Positions 1 to 6,116 of a stretch of 8,438 bases of DNA are shown piece after piece. A program made the position numbers and the translations under genes. Each line of letters opens with the position of its first letter. Positions within the stretch are counted from its first letter, which is position 1. This DNA comes from Clostridia bacterium (GTDB lineage Bacteria; Bacillota_A; Clostridia; Oscillospirales; CAG-272), in assembly GCA_017542695.1 (NCBI GenBank), contig JAFXWT010000349.1, positions 1 to 8,438 on the forward strand. The letters run 5' to 3'. Under the pieces are notes generated by a model. It was not told the DNA's origin, made no database searches, and was given only the letters and a program-made list of their open reading frames with translations.

Positions 1-163
1 ACAGGCCGTCAACGGCGTTCTGATCGAGAGCAAGCTGCCAGCGTACCTGCTTGAGGGGATCGTCGAGGGCATTCTTGCGGATATCAGACGCCAGAAGAAC
101 GCGGAGCTTGTCGCGGCGCTCCAGCAGAGCGCGGACAAGCCGGAAGATAAGGAGGCAGACTGA
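1..163 (+). CDS. C-terminal end of a small phage protein (partial)
   Basis: Only the last 53 codons are present, running from base 2 to the TGA at 161-163. The visible part reads QAVNGVLIESKLPAY at its start and continues with a helical, Lys/Arg/Glu-rich stretch ending in KEAD. I do not recognise a named family. Proteins of this kind, short and helical, are common just upstream of baseplate genes in Firmicutes siphophages (inference from position). The stop overlaps the next start by one base (TGATG), and the GGAGG at 151-155 inside this gene serves as the ribosome site of the downstream baseplate gene, so the two are translationally coupled. Function unknown; the N-terminus lies outside the window. 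Confidence 0.75.
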   Translation, partial: QAVNGVLIESKLPAYLLEGIVEGILADIRRQKNAELVAALQQSADKPEDKEAD

Positions 164-2526
164 TGGCGACGCTCCAGTATAAATATGACCTTGATATGGG
201 ACCGGGGAGGCGGTTCCCGACCATCGTCAAGCTCAGCCAGTACGACGAGGACTTTGAGCTTGTGTTTCGTCTTCACTCCGAAGACGGCACACTCGACGTC
301 AGAAACGGGACCGTCGGCACCGTGGTCCACGTGACCACCGCCGAGATCAGAGGCACGAAATCCGACGGCAACGGCTACTCCGCGACCTGCGACGTCGGCG
401 CTGACATCGACGGGACGCCGACGGTGACGTTCGTCAGCAAGGCTCACATCTCTGTCGACGGCGATAAGCACGCCCAGCAGATGACCGCCGTCGCCGGGAA
501 GACGCCTTTCGAGCTGACGCTGTACCACTCAGAGACGGAAGACGGCGAGACGACGACCAGGATCGTCAGCACCGGCAACTTCCTGTTGGAGGTGGAACGC
601 GCCCCGCTGGACCTTGACACGCTGCCTTCTGACTCAAAAATCCGCGAGCTGTACGAGATCGACGGCCACATCGACGAGATCATCGACGCGGCGAGAACGA
701 TCCTGAACGCGATAGACCCGACGCTGAGCGTGCAGGGCGCGGCGGCAGAGGCGGCAGAGACCGGACGCAGGATATCCACGCTGATCGCAGACCTTGAGGG
801 CATATCAGGACTGCCGCAGTTGCCGTATACGATCGGCTCGAACGGAAAATGGACAACAGTGAACAGCTATCATATATCCGTCCCGATCAACGGCGGGGAC
901 GTTGTTGTGTTCACCGCAAATGCAAGCTATGACGGAGTGTGCGCGTTTCTTAAATCTGATAACGCGGCGGCTGGCGTTACTGCGGACTTTTGCGATGACG
1001 CGGGCGGCGCAACGTGGACGGAGCGCAAGCGCGTCACGAAAAACACGACCGTCACTTATACCGCGCCGTCTGACTGTAACATACTGTATGTCGCAGCAAA
1101 GCCGTCCAACGACAACAATCTGTTACCGGCAAAACTGATTATCAACGGGAAAGACATCACCGTTAACCTGCATGAAGCGATCAGCGAACACGATGCCGAG
1201 ATAACAACATTAATTAAGAAAGCCGACACTACCGAAGCGGAAAGCCTCGCAAACCGTCGGAATCTTGATATATGGGGCATCCGGGCTATGACTGACGGCG
1301 AGTTTGCGCCGGTGGCTCTGCCGTCGGAGTTCACCTATCTGTCGGGGTACGACCTGCCGCTTTACACGGACGGATATAAGTATACCCACAAAATAGATTT
1401 ATCGGCTTATAAAAACAACTCAACAAACACCGTGACCGTTCACAACAATTCGGAGCTTCAGACGGCTTTGACTAACGCCACGGCGGGCGACACGATCATA
1501 TTAGACGGTGGATGCTATGCGTCAATCGTAGTGGATAAGTCAATAAATCTTATCGGCAAAAACAATCCGTTGTTTGTCAATTATCTGCCGGGACAATTTA
1601 CAACAACGACTAATTCTAATACGTTTAAAACCGTAGCTGATTTTGGTTACAGCGCAACGATGATCCTTGATATCACCCGTCTTGACGATGGAGTTGTCAT
1701 ACCGATGACGCAAGCAGGCTCCATTTCTGCGTGTGTCAGCACGCCCGGATCGTATATTGTTTCCTCAAACAAACTGTATGTCCACATGTACGAGGGCAGA
1801 ATGCCGACAGAACGCGATATTGCCGTGCTTGGCACAAATACTCAAACCATTCGCTTGAGCGGCGCATCTGCGGCTTGCAAGTGGTATCTTGAGGGGCTGA
1901 CCGTATTCGGGGGCAAGAGCTGTATTTTCGCTTTTGATTCCGAGGACTATGGCGATCAGACGGTCATAGGGGTTGACTGCAAGGCGTATTATTCGCAGAC
2001 CAGCGACTGTATAGCAATGCGCGGAGTTGACGCTTTCTTCCAGCGGTGTGAGACTATGGGCGCGTATTTGGATGGATTTAATTATCACAAGCGGAATCCG
2101 AGCGATTCTACTGATAACAACATTTCAAACGGTTTTGAGGTTGACTGTATCGGTCACGACAACGGGAAAAGGCAAGAAACCGCGGCTCCGTCCAACAACG
2201 GTTCAACGATTCACGATGGCGGAAAAATAGTTCGCATAAACGGGTTGTACTATAACAACAACGGCGGCAATGTCGCTGACGCAAGCCCGAATACAGAGTC
2301 ATATAACTACGGATGTGTGACTTTTGATTCTAAGGCACCTTATGACAACGCCGATGAAACAAGTGCGGACTTTTGGGCGCGATACGCCAATATGCACCTG
2401 TACGGTTGCAGAGCGTTAGGCGACAGTCAGTACAATCTGCGGACATTTTCAGCCGGGACGATTTATGTTGATAGCAAGTCCGAATACGATGCGAACAAAA
2501 CAACGGGGAATATCGTGGAAATTTAA
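163..2526 (+). CDS. Tail-tip / receptor-binding protein: BppU-like N-terminus plus right-handed beta-helix
   Basis: A 787-aa structural protein, likely part of the baseplate or tail tip that contacts the host surface. Residues 1 to about 148 resemble the N-terminal domain of phage baseplate upper proteins (BppU): a beta-rich start with the 'YKYDLDMG...KLSQYDEDFEL' pattern, ending in 'GNFLLEVERAPLD'. Residues about 155-218 form a helical, Ala/Glu-rich linker. Residues about 219-330 look like a beta-sandwich, possibly sugar-binding. From about 423 to the end, 'VTVHNNSELQTAL' followed by Gly/Asn/Asp-rich strands (DGFNYH, STIHDGG, NNNGGNVAD) matches the pectate-lyase/tailspike type of parallel beta-helix, so glycan binding or cleavage is plausible but no catalytic residues can be assigned. 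Start: ATG at 163 with GGAGG 151-155, 7 bases upstream. Base composition changes within the gene: one line near 541-600 is 38/60 G+C, one near 1561-1620 is 21/60, which suggests an acquired C-terminal module. Confidence 0.85.
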   Translation: MATLQYKYDLDMGPGRRFPTIVKLSQYDEDFELVFRLHSEDGTLDVRNGTVGTVVHVTTAEIRGTKSDGNGYSATCDVGADIDGTPTVTFVSKAHISVDGDKHAQQMTAVAGKTPFELTLYHSETEDGETTTRIVSTGNFLLEVERAPLDLDTLPSDSKIRELYEIDGHIDEIIDAARTILNAIDPTLSVQGAAAEAAETGRRISTLIADLEGISGLPQLPYTIGSNGKWTTVNSYHISVPINGGDVVVFTANASYDGVCAFLKSDNAAAGVTADFCDDAGGATWTERKRVTKNTTVTYTAPSDCNILYVAAKPSNDNNLLPAKLIINGKDITVNLHEAISEHDAEITTLIKKADTTEAESLANRRNLDIWGIRAMTDGEFAPVALPSEFTYLSGYDLPLYTDGYKYTHKIDLSAYKNNSTNTVTVHNNSELQTALTNATAGDTIILDGGCYASIVVDKSINLIGKNNPLFVNYLPGQFTTTTNSNTFKTVADFGYSATMILDITRLDDGVVIPMTQAGSISACVSTPGSYIVSSNKLYVHMYEGRMPTERDIAVLGTNTQTIRLSGASAACKWYLEGLTVFGGKSCIFAFDSEDYGDQTVIGVDCKAYYSQTSDCIAMRGVDAFFQRCETMGAYLDGFNYHKRNPSDSTDNNISNGFEVDCIGHDNGKRQETAAPSNNGSTIHDGGKIVRINGLYYNNNGGNVADASPNTESYNYGCVTFDSKAPYDNADETSADFWARYANMHLYGCRALGDSQYNLRTFSAGTIYVDSKSEYDANKTTGNIVEI

Positions 2527-2541
2527 GGAGGGGTGGACTCT

Positions 2542-2730
2542 ATGGACTGGAAACGCAAACTTACAAGCCGTAAATTCTGGGCGGCGGTAGTATCTTTCAT
2601 CACGATGCTTTTGTTGTATCTCGGCAAGGATACGGGCACGACGGAGCAGGTCGCCGCTCTGATTATGGCGGGGGCGTCGCTGATTGCTTATGTCATAGGC
2701 GAGGGACTGGCTGACGCGGGAGGAAAATAA
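2542..2730 (+). CDS. Small two-helix membrane protein, holin-like
   Basis: A 62-aa protein beginning MDWKRKLTSRKFW. It has two hydrophobic segments, about residues 11-28 (KFWAAVVSFITMLLLYLG) and 36-54 (QVAALIMAGASLIAYVIGE), separated by a short polar turn, with positive charges at the N-terminus. This size and topology fit a small phage holin or holin-associated protein that would sit in the cell membrane and let the endolysin out. Similar short proteins in clostridial phages are variously called holin or hypothetical, so the role is inferred. Start choice: a GTG at 2533 in the same frame is only one base after the GGAGG (2527-2531) and cannot use it, whereas ATG 2542 is 10 bases away. The gene follows the tail protein by 15 bases and its TAA abuts the next ATG. 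Confidence 0.7.
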   Translation: MDWKRKLTSRKFWAAVVSFITMLLLYLGKDTGTTEQVAALIMAGASLIAYVIGEGLADAGGK

Positions 2731-3036
2731 ATGAAACAGTACACAGACGCGCCGATCACGTTCACCGTCGAGGGCGTGGATATGACGCAGGTCACGCAGC
2801 CGCACGTCACGTTCCGTCAAGGGGACACCGTGGTAGACGTGACGGAGCTTAACATCCTTGACGCGGGCAACTTCTCCCTGTCGCTGACACAGGCGGAAAC
2901 CTCGCGTTTTCGTGCCGGAGCCGTCAAGATACAGCTCAACTTCTTTGACTCCAACGGCAAGCGGTGCGCGTCGGATATCGCCACGGTTGACGCGGAGCTG
3001 AACATACTGAAGCGGGTGATTACCGATGGCGATTAA
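2731..3036 (+). CDS. Small beta-rich phage protein of the tail cluster
   Basis: A 101-aa protein with no membrane segment or signal peptide. The sequence alternates hydrophobic and polar residues throughout (for example ITFTVEGVDMTQV, PHVTFRQGD, AVKIQLNFFDSNGKR), which predicts a compact beta-sandwich. The phrase 'VTFRQGDTVVDV...SLSLTQAETSRF...GAVKIQLNF' resembles the small baseplate-associated proteins that accompany BppU-type proteins in Firmicutes phages, so a structural role in the tail tip is likely but not shown. ATG 2731 follows the upstream TAA directly and has GGGAGGA about 7 bases upstream. Its end overlaps the following tail gene by 11 bases (3026-3036), consistent with coupled translation of neighbouring virion parts. 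Confidence 0.7.
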   Translation: MKQYTDAPITFTVEGVDMTQVTQPHVTFRQGDTVVDVTELNILDAGNFSLSLTQAETSRFRAGAVKIQLNFFDSNGKRCASDIATVDAELNILKRVITDGD

Positions 3037-3940
3037 ACTGACAGTATCACAGCCCGCTCCCGTGTCGCTGTCTTACGTCGAAGCGGCTATTAAGCCGGAG
3101 GTCACGGGACACGTCACGCCGACTTACGAGGAGCAGACGGTATATCCGGCGGTGGGAACGACTTTCGGGCGGGTGGATGTAGACGCGATACCCGACCCGA
3201 CCGCCATCAAGGAAATCGACTCCAACGGTGACCACGACGTGAGACGGTACGGAGTGGCGAGGGTGAACGTGCCGATACCGCCGGGGTATGTGCGACCGTC
3301 GGGGAGTCTTGATATCACGGAAAACGCGGACGGCATCGACGTGACGGACAAAGCAAGCGTGAATGTCAATGTGCCAATACCTCCCGGATATATTATGCCC
3401 ACGGGAACAAAAGTCATCACCGAGAACGGGACGGTCGATGTGTCGCAGTTTTCGGAGGCTGAAGTGAATGTGTCAAGCGACCCTGAAATTGGCTTTGTTC
3501 TTGAGGGTTGGGATGAAAAAGGACAGCCGACAACATTACGGCTGTGTGGATTTACTGACCCACCACAATGGTATTTTTATCCTTTTGCGGGTGAAGCCGT
3601 CGACAACTCACGAGGATATTTTTGCAACCGCTTAACGACGGTTATCCTCAACGAAGGCATTGTCCGAATATGGTATTATGTTTTTCGGAATATGAAGACA
3701 ATTCAGCGAGTTGTTTTTCCGTCAACCATAAGAACGATACAAGGGTGGGCGTTTTATGGTGACAATGCATTAAGCGAGTTGGATTTTTCTTTGGCAACTG
3801 AAATTCCGACTTTGGATAATCCGGGACAGTTGGGACACGCAACAGGGTGCGTAATTAAAGTCCCCTCCTCGCTGTTGTCAGCGTGGCAGTCGGCGACAAA
3901 CTGGAACGCCTTGACGAACGTAGTATGGGAGGGCGTATGA
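3026..3940 (+). CDS. Tail protein with tandem repeat and BspA-type leucine-rich C-terminus
   Basis: A 304-aa protein probably exposed at the tail tip. After a beta-rich start (1-70), a 34-residue unit occurs twice: VNVPIPPGY-x2-P-(S/T)-G begins near residues 80 and 114, each followed by ITEN, and a third degenerate end (AEVNVS) closes the array at 150. Residues about 203-255 are leucine-rich repeats of the LRR_5/BspA kind (TTVILNEGIVRIWYYVF, RVVFPSTIRTIQGWAFYG), and the end (IKVPSSLLSAWQSATNW...) is the usual capping sequence of such proteins. BspA repeats mediate adhesion in surface proteins, so host or mucosal glycan/protein binding is inferred. The 5' half is GC-rich (40/60 in 3241-3300) and the LRR half AT-rich (21/60 in 3661-3720). 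ATG 3026 has only a weak GGGTGAT upstream and probably depends on coupling. Confidence 0.75.
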   Translation: MAIKLTVSQPAPVSLSYVEAAIKPEVTGHVTPTYEEQTVYPAVGTTFGRVDVDAIPDPTAIKEIDSNGDHDVRRYGVARVNVPIPPGYVRPSGSLDITENADGIDVTDKASVNVNVPIPPGYIMPTGTKVITENGTVDVSQFSEAEVNVSSDPEIGFVLEGWDEKGQPTTLRLCGFTDPPQWYFYPFAGEAVDNSRGYFCNRLTTVILNEGIVRIWYYVFRNMKTIQRVVFPSTIRTIQGWAFYGDNALSELDFSLATEIPTLDNPGQLGHATGCVIKVPSSLLSAWQSATNWNALTNVVWEGV

Positions 3941-4119
3941 TTATAACAGAACACCCGTGGAACGGACGGAATGACCGTATCAGACACGCATCAGACAGCG
4001 GGCTGATGATAGAACAGGAACAGACGGGCAACCGATATGTCGAGGCTATTGACATATACCCGACAGAGTATACCTATCGGGAGACGGATGAGGCTATAAG
4101 TGAGGAGGCGAGCGAATGA
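3937..4119 (+). CDS. Small conserved-looking phage protein, function unknown
   Basis: A 60-aa, acidic, soluble protein beginning MIITEHPWNGRNDRIRH and ending in a Glu/Ala/Ser tail. I do not recognise a named domain. Its middle (VEAIDIYPTEYTYRETD) reads as two short beta strands. ATG 3937 overlaps the upstream TGA in an ATGA arrangement (3937-3940), with GGAGGG at 3928-3933 only three bases before the start, so translation is probably coupled. An in-frame ATG at 3883 would add 18 residues inside the upstream gene and has no reason to be used. It overlaps the next gene by another ATGA (4116-4119). Position between a tail adhesin and the holin-like gene suggests a virion accessory or chaperone role (inference). 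Confidence 0.65.
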   Translation: MIITEHPWNGRNDRIRHASDSGLMIEQEQTGNRYVEAIDIYPTEYTYRETDEAISEEASE

Positions 4120-4433
4120 CGTGGTATCAATGGGCGACGCTGCTGGGTGTGCCCGCCCTGCTCGTCGCGTTCGCAAAGTTCATGTGGGCTCAGATCAAGG
4201 GCGTCAGGATGGGCGTGCAGGCTCTCCTGCGGGCTCAGATGATCGACGACTACAACCGTTACAAGTCCAAAGGCTACGCGCCGATATACGCCCGTGAGTC
4301 CTTCGAGAACTGCTGGAAACAGTACCACAACCTCGGACTCAACGGCGTGATGGACGACCTACACACAAAGTTCATGGCACTGCCGACGGAACCGCCGAAA
4401 GAGGAGGATAATAATGGCATACACAGCGAGTAA
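4116..4433 (+). CDS. One-helix membrane protein next to endolysin, holin candidate
   Basis: A 105-aa protein with a single hydrophobic N-terminal segment (about residues 5-23, QWATLLGVPALLVAFAKFM) followed by a soluble helical domain. The domain contains the family-like sequence LLRAQMIDDYNRYKSKGY, then YHNLGLNGVMDDL and ALP near residue 90. This layout is common for small proteins directly upstream of endolysins in Firmicutes phages, where they are often labelled holin or hypothetical. It would be anchored in the membrane and help lysis timing (inference). ATG 4116 has AGGAGG at 4103-4108, 7 bases upstream. The C-terminal seven codons lie in a 20-base overlap with the endolysin gene, whose ribosome site GAGGAGG (4401-4407) is inside this gene. 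Confidence 0.7.
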   Translation: MTWYQWATLLGVPALLVAFAKFMWAQIKGVRMGVQALLRAQMIDDYNRYKSKGYAPIYARESFENCWKQYHNLGLNGVMDDLHTKFMALPTEPPKEEDNNGIHSE

Positions 4434-5331
4434 AGTCCTGCAGATCGCAGCCGGTGAGATCGGCTACAAGGAAAAGAAGTCCAACTCACAGCTCGACAAC
4501 AAGACGGCGAATGCCGGAAGCTCGAATTATACAAAGTACGCCCGCGACTTTGACCAGAAGTTCCCGAACTGGTACAACGGCAAGAAGCAGACGGCAGCGT
4601 GGTGCGATATGTTCGTCGACTGGTGCTTCCTGACCGCCTTCGGTTACAGGAAGGCGCTGGAGCTGCTCTGTCAGCCGGAACACTCCACCGGCGCGGGGTG
4701 CACGTTCTCGGCGGCCTTCTACATCAACAAGGGGCAATTCTACAAGTCCCCGAAGCCGGGCGATCAGATCTTCTTCGGCAGTTCGGTCAAGAACTGCAAC
4801 CACACCGGGCTTGTGGAGAAGGCCGACGGCTCTTACGTCTACACGATAGAAGGCAACGCCGACAATCAGGTCAAGCGCTGCTCGTATAAGTTGACGGACT
4901 CGAAGATTGTCGGCTACGGTCGCCCGAAGTACGACGCGGAGCAGGTCAAACCGGAGCCGAAAAAGAGCGTCGATGAGCTCGCGAGAGAGGTCATCGACGG
5001 CAAGTGGGGCGTCGGACAGGACCGGAAGGACCGTCTGACTGCCGCCGGTTACGATTACGTCACCGTTCAGAAACGTGTCAACGAGATCATCAAGGCCGGG
5101 TCAAAGTGGACGCCGAAGGTGGGCGACACCGTCATCTTCAATGGCGGGCGCCACTACGTCAGCGCGTACGCCTTCAACGGCTCGCCGTGCAAGAACGGAA
5201 AAGCGAAGATCACGCAGATATACGAGCTCGGCAAGTCACGCCATCCGTACCACCTCGTCGCGGATCGCGGCGGCGGGTCCACCGTCTACGGCTGGGTCGA
5301 CGAGGGTACGTTCATTAAATCCAATGGCTGA
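4414..5331 (+). CDS. Endolysin: CHAP peptidase/amidase with CW_7 cell-wall-binding repeat
   Basis: A 305-aa lytic enzyme that cuts host peptidoglycan at the end of infection. Residues about 1-175 form a CHAP domain: the catalytic Cys is most likely C64 in AAWCDMFVDWCF, with H130 in NCNHTGLVEK and E146 in YTIEGNAD completing the site. Residues about 184-226 (SVDELAREVIDGKWG...AAGYDYVTVQKRVNEII) are a single CW_7/Cpl-7-type repeat, which binds muropeptide. Residues about 231-301 (TPKVGDTVIFNGGRHY...VYGWVDEGTF) are a C-terminal SH3-like domain seen in clostridial lysins. CHAP enzymes may act as endopeptidases or amidases; the exact bond cannot be told. There is no signal peptide, so release needs a holin. 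ATG 4414 has GGAGG at 4403-4407, six bases upstream. Confidence 0.93.
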   Translation: MAYTASKVLQIAAGEIGYKEKKSNSQLDNKTANAGSSNYTKYARDFDQKFPNWYNGKKQTAAWCDMFVDWCFLTAFGYRKALELLCQPEHSTGAGCTFSAAFYINKGQFYKSPKPGDQIFFGSSVKNCNHTGLVEKADGSYVYTIEGNADNQVKRCSYKLTDSKIVGYGRPKYDAEQVKPEPKKSVDELAREVIDGKWGVGQDRKDRLTAAGYDYVTVQKRVNEIIKAGSKWTPKVGDTVIFNGGRHYVSAYAFNGSPCKNGKAKITQIYELGKSRHPYHLVADRGGGSTVYGWVDEGTFIKSNG

Positions 5332-5848
5332 TAATTACAAGGTCACGTTCGTTGACCGGCATGACGAAGTAAAGAAGACGCTCGTCGGGTTGTCAAAGAC
5401 GGCCCTGCGGGCGTCCGGCAAGGTCGTCCGCAAGTATCTCCGGCAGGAAGTTCCGCTCCGCTCCAAACGCTTCAAGAACCACATCGCGAGCTGGGTGATG
5501 ATTAATTACGCCACCGGCCAGCCGACGCTTCAGATCGGCTTCTACGGCTGGCAGAAGGTCAAGTCACGCGGAAAGCAGCCGTCCAACGCCTCGCCGTGGT
5601 GGGTCGAGTTCGGCACCCAGCCGCACACGATCCAGAGCGACCGCTTTATGCGATACAATGACAATTACTACGGCTACATCGTCAACCATCCCGGACAGTC
5701 CGCGACGCACGTCCTGCGGAATACCGTGCAGGACCATATCGCGGAGATACGGCAGGCCCAGGAAGAATATCTCAAGGAAATAAATAAAACGCTCGAAGAA
5801 GCCGGAATGAGGGTCGATCAGGGCGACGAGTTTGAAGACGATGATTAG
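5324..5848 (+). CDS. HK97 gp10-like head-tail/tail completion protein at the end of the late operon
   Basis: A 174-aa soluble protein starting MADNYKVTFVDRHDEV. The helical start (TALRASGKVVRKYLR), the central WWVEFGTQPH at residues 92-101 and the HPGQSATHVLRNTV at 122-135 follow the HK97 gp10 family layout, where a V-E-F-G-T strand precedes a H-P-G ... F/L-R helix. Members are neck or tail-completion proteins that join head and tail. The tail end is a helix rich in Glu and Gln, then a very acidic end (DEFEDDD). The start at 5324 overlaps the endolysin stop by eight bases and has no ribosome site, so translation is expected to be coupled. A longer frame reaching back to 5075 is Arg/Ser-rich, out-of-frame lysin sequence and was not used. 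The position after the lysis gene is unusual for this family. Confidence 0.68.
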   Translation: MADNYKVTFVDRHDEVKKTLVGLSKTALRASGKVVRKYLRQEVPLRSKRFKNHIASWVMINYATGQPTLQIGFYGWQKVKSRGKQPSNASPWWVEFGTQPHTIQSDRFMRYNDNYYGYIVNHPGQSATHVLRNTVQDHIAEIRQAQEEYLKEINKTLEEAGMRVDQGDEFEDDD

Positions 5849-5850
5849 CC

Positions 5851-5882
5851 TGACTACATTTGACCACACTTTTGACCACACT
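5851..5882 (+). repeat. Three integrase arm-type sites, left arm of attP
   Basis: Three direct copies of TGACYACAYT begin at 5851 (TGACTACATT), 5861 (TGACCACACT) and 5873 (TGACCACACT), spaced 10 and 12 bases, about one helical turn apart. Two more copies lie on the other side of the core at 6096 and 6108 in the same orientation. Arm-type sites are short repeats bound by the small N-terminal domain of lambda/Tn916-type integrases. The assignment is by position, orientation and repetition; binding is not shown. Confidence 0.7.
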
Positions 5883-5929
5883 TAACCGTTAAAAACCTCA
5901 AAAAAGAGCTAAAAAACGCAAATTTTGCG
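5882..5929. promoter_or_regulatory. A-tract region with small palindromes within attP
   Basis: Between the left arm sites and the terminator there are repeated A-runs (5891-5895, 5900-5905, 5911-5916) and two perfect small palindromes, TTAAC-C-GTTAA at 5882-5892 and CGCAAA-T-TTTGCG at 5917-5929. Phased A-runs bend DNA, and attP arms usually carry sites for bending proteins or excisionase. That role here is inference; no known consensus is matched. Confidence 0.35.
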
Positions 5930-5944
5930 CCTCTGAAAAAAGCA

Positions 5945-5982
5945 TAAAAAAGTCCCGTAACCCTATTGGTTACGGGCTTTTT
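5945..5982. terminator. Bidirectional intrinsic terminator at end of late operon
   Basis: A nine-base perfect stem, CCCGTAACC (5954-5962) with GGTTACGGG (5968-5976), closes a five-base loop. It is preceded by a run of A (5946-5951) and followed by CTTTTT (5977-5982), so it can end transcription on both strands: the late operon on + and the integrase on -. It also sits just past the encoded CCA of the tRNA fragment read on the minus strand, so it may have been taken from the chromosome as that tRNA's own terminator. Confidence 0.85.
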
Positions 5983-5986
5983 GAGG

Positions 5987-6031
5987 TGGTGGAGACTGGC
6001 GGGCTCGAACCGCCGACCTCCTGCGTGTGAA
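5987..6031 (-). other. attP core: 3' part of a tRNA-Val(CAC) gene
   Basis: Read on the minus strand, this is the 3' part of a tRNA. It holds the anticodon loop TTCACAC (anticodon CAC), the 3' anticodon stem GCAGG, a variable loop AGGTC, a T-arm GGCGG-TTCGAGC-CCGCC with perfect pairing, the acceptor 3' strand AGTCTCC, the discriminator A and an encoded CCA (5987-5989). The 5' half is missing: bases past 6032 do not pair with GCAGG and turn AT-rich. A tRNA end that stops at the anticodon loop next to an integrase gene is the usual attachment core, restoring the host tRNA after insertion. It is not a working tRNA on its own. Confidence 0.85.
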
Positions 6032-6095
6032 GAATATATGCCACAGTCCCGGAAGCCGTTCTCTGACAGGGATTGACGGGTGGGCGGGGTCGGTC

Positions 6096-6116
6096 TGACT
6101 ACATTTTTGACTACAT
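6096..6116 (+). repeat. Two integrase arm-type sites, right arm of attP
   Basis: Two direct copies, TGACTACATT at 6096 and TGACTACAT at 6108, spaced 12 bases, match the left-arm copies at 5851-5882. The second copy touches the integrase stop codon (6116-6118 on the minus strand), so the integrase gene end and its own binding site are packed together. Confidence 0.7.

Noticed and set aside
3026..3940. Diversity-generating retroelement target
   Set aside because: The C-terminus is a leucine-rich repeat, and there is no reverse transcriptase or template repeat in the window.
5075..5323. In-frame N-terminal extension of the HK97 gp10-like gene by 83 codons
   Set aside because: The extension is Arg/Ser/Thr-rich sequence in a shifted frame of the endolysin; the family start MADNYKVTF begins at 5324.
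5987..6060. A complete tRNA gene
   Set aside because: Only the 3' part from the anticodon loop onward folds; bases beyond 6032 do not supply the 5' anticodon stem, D-arm or acceptor.
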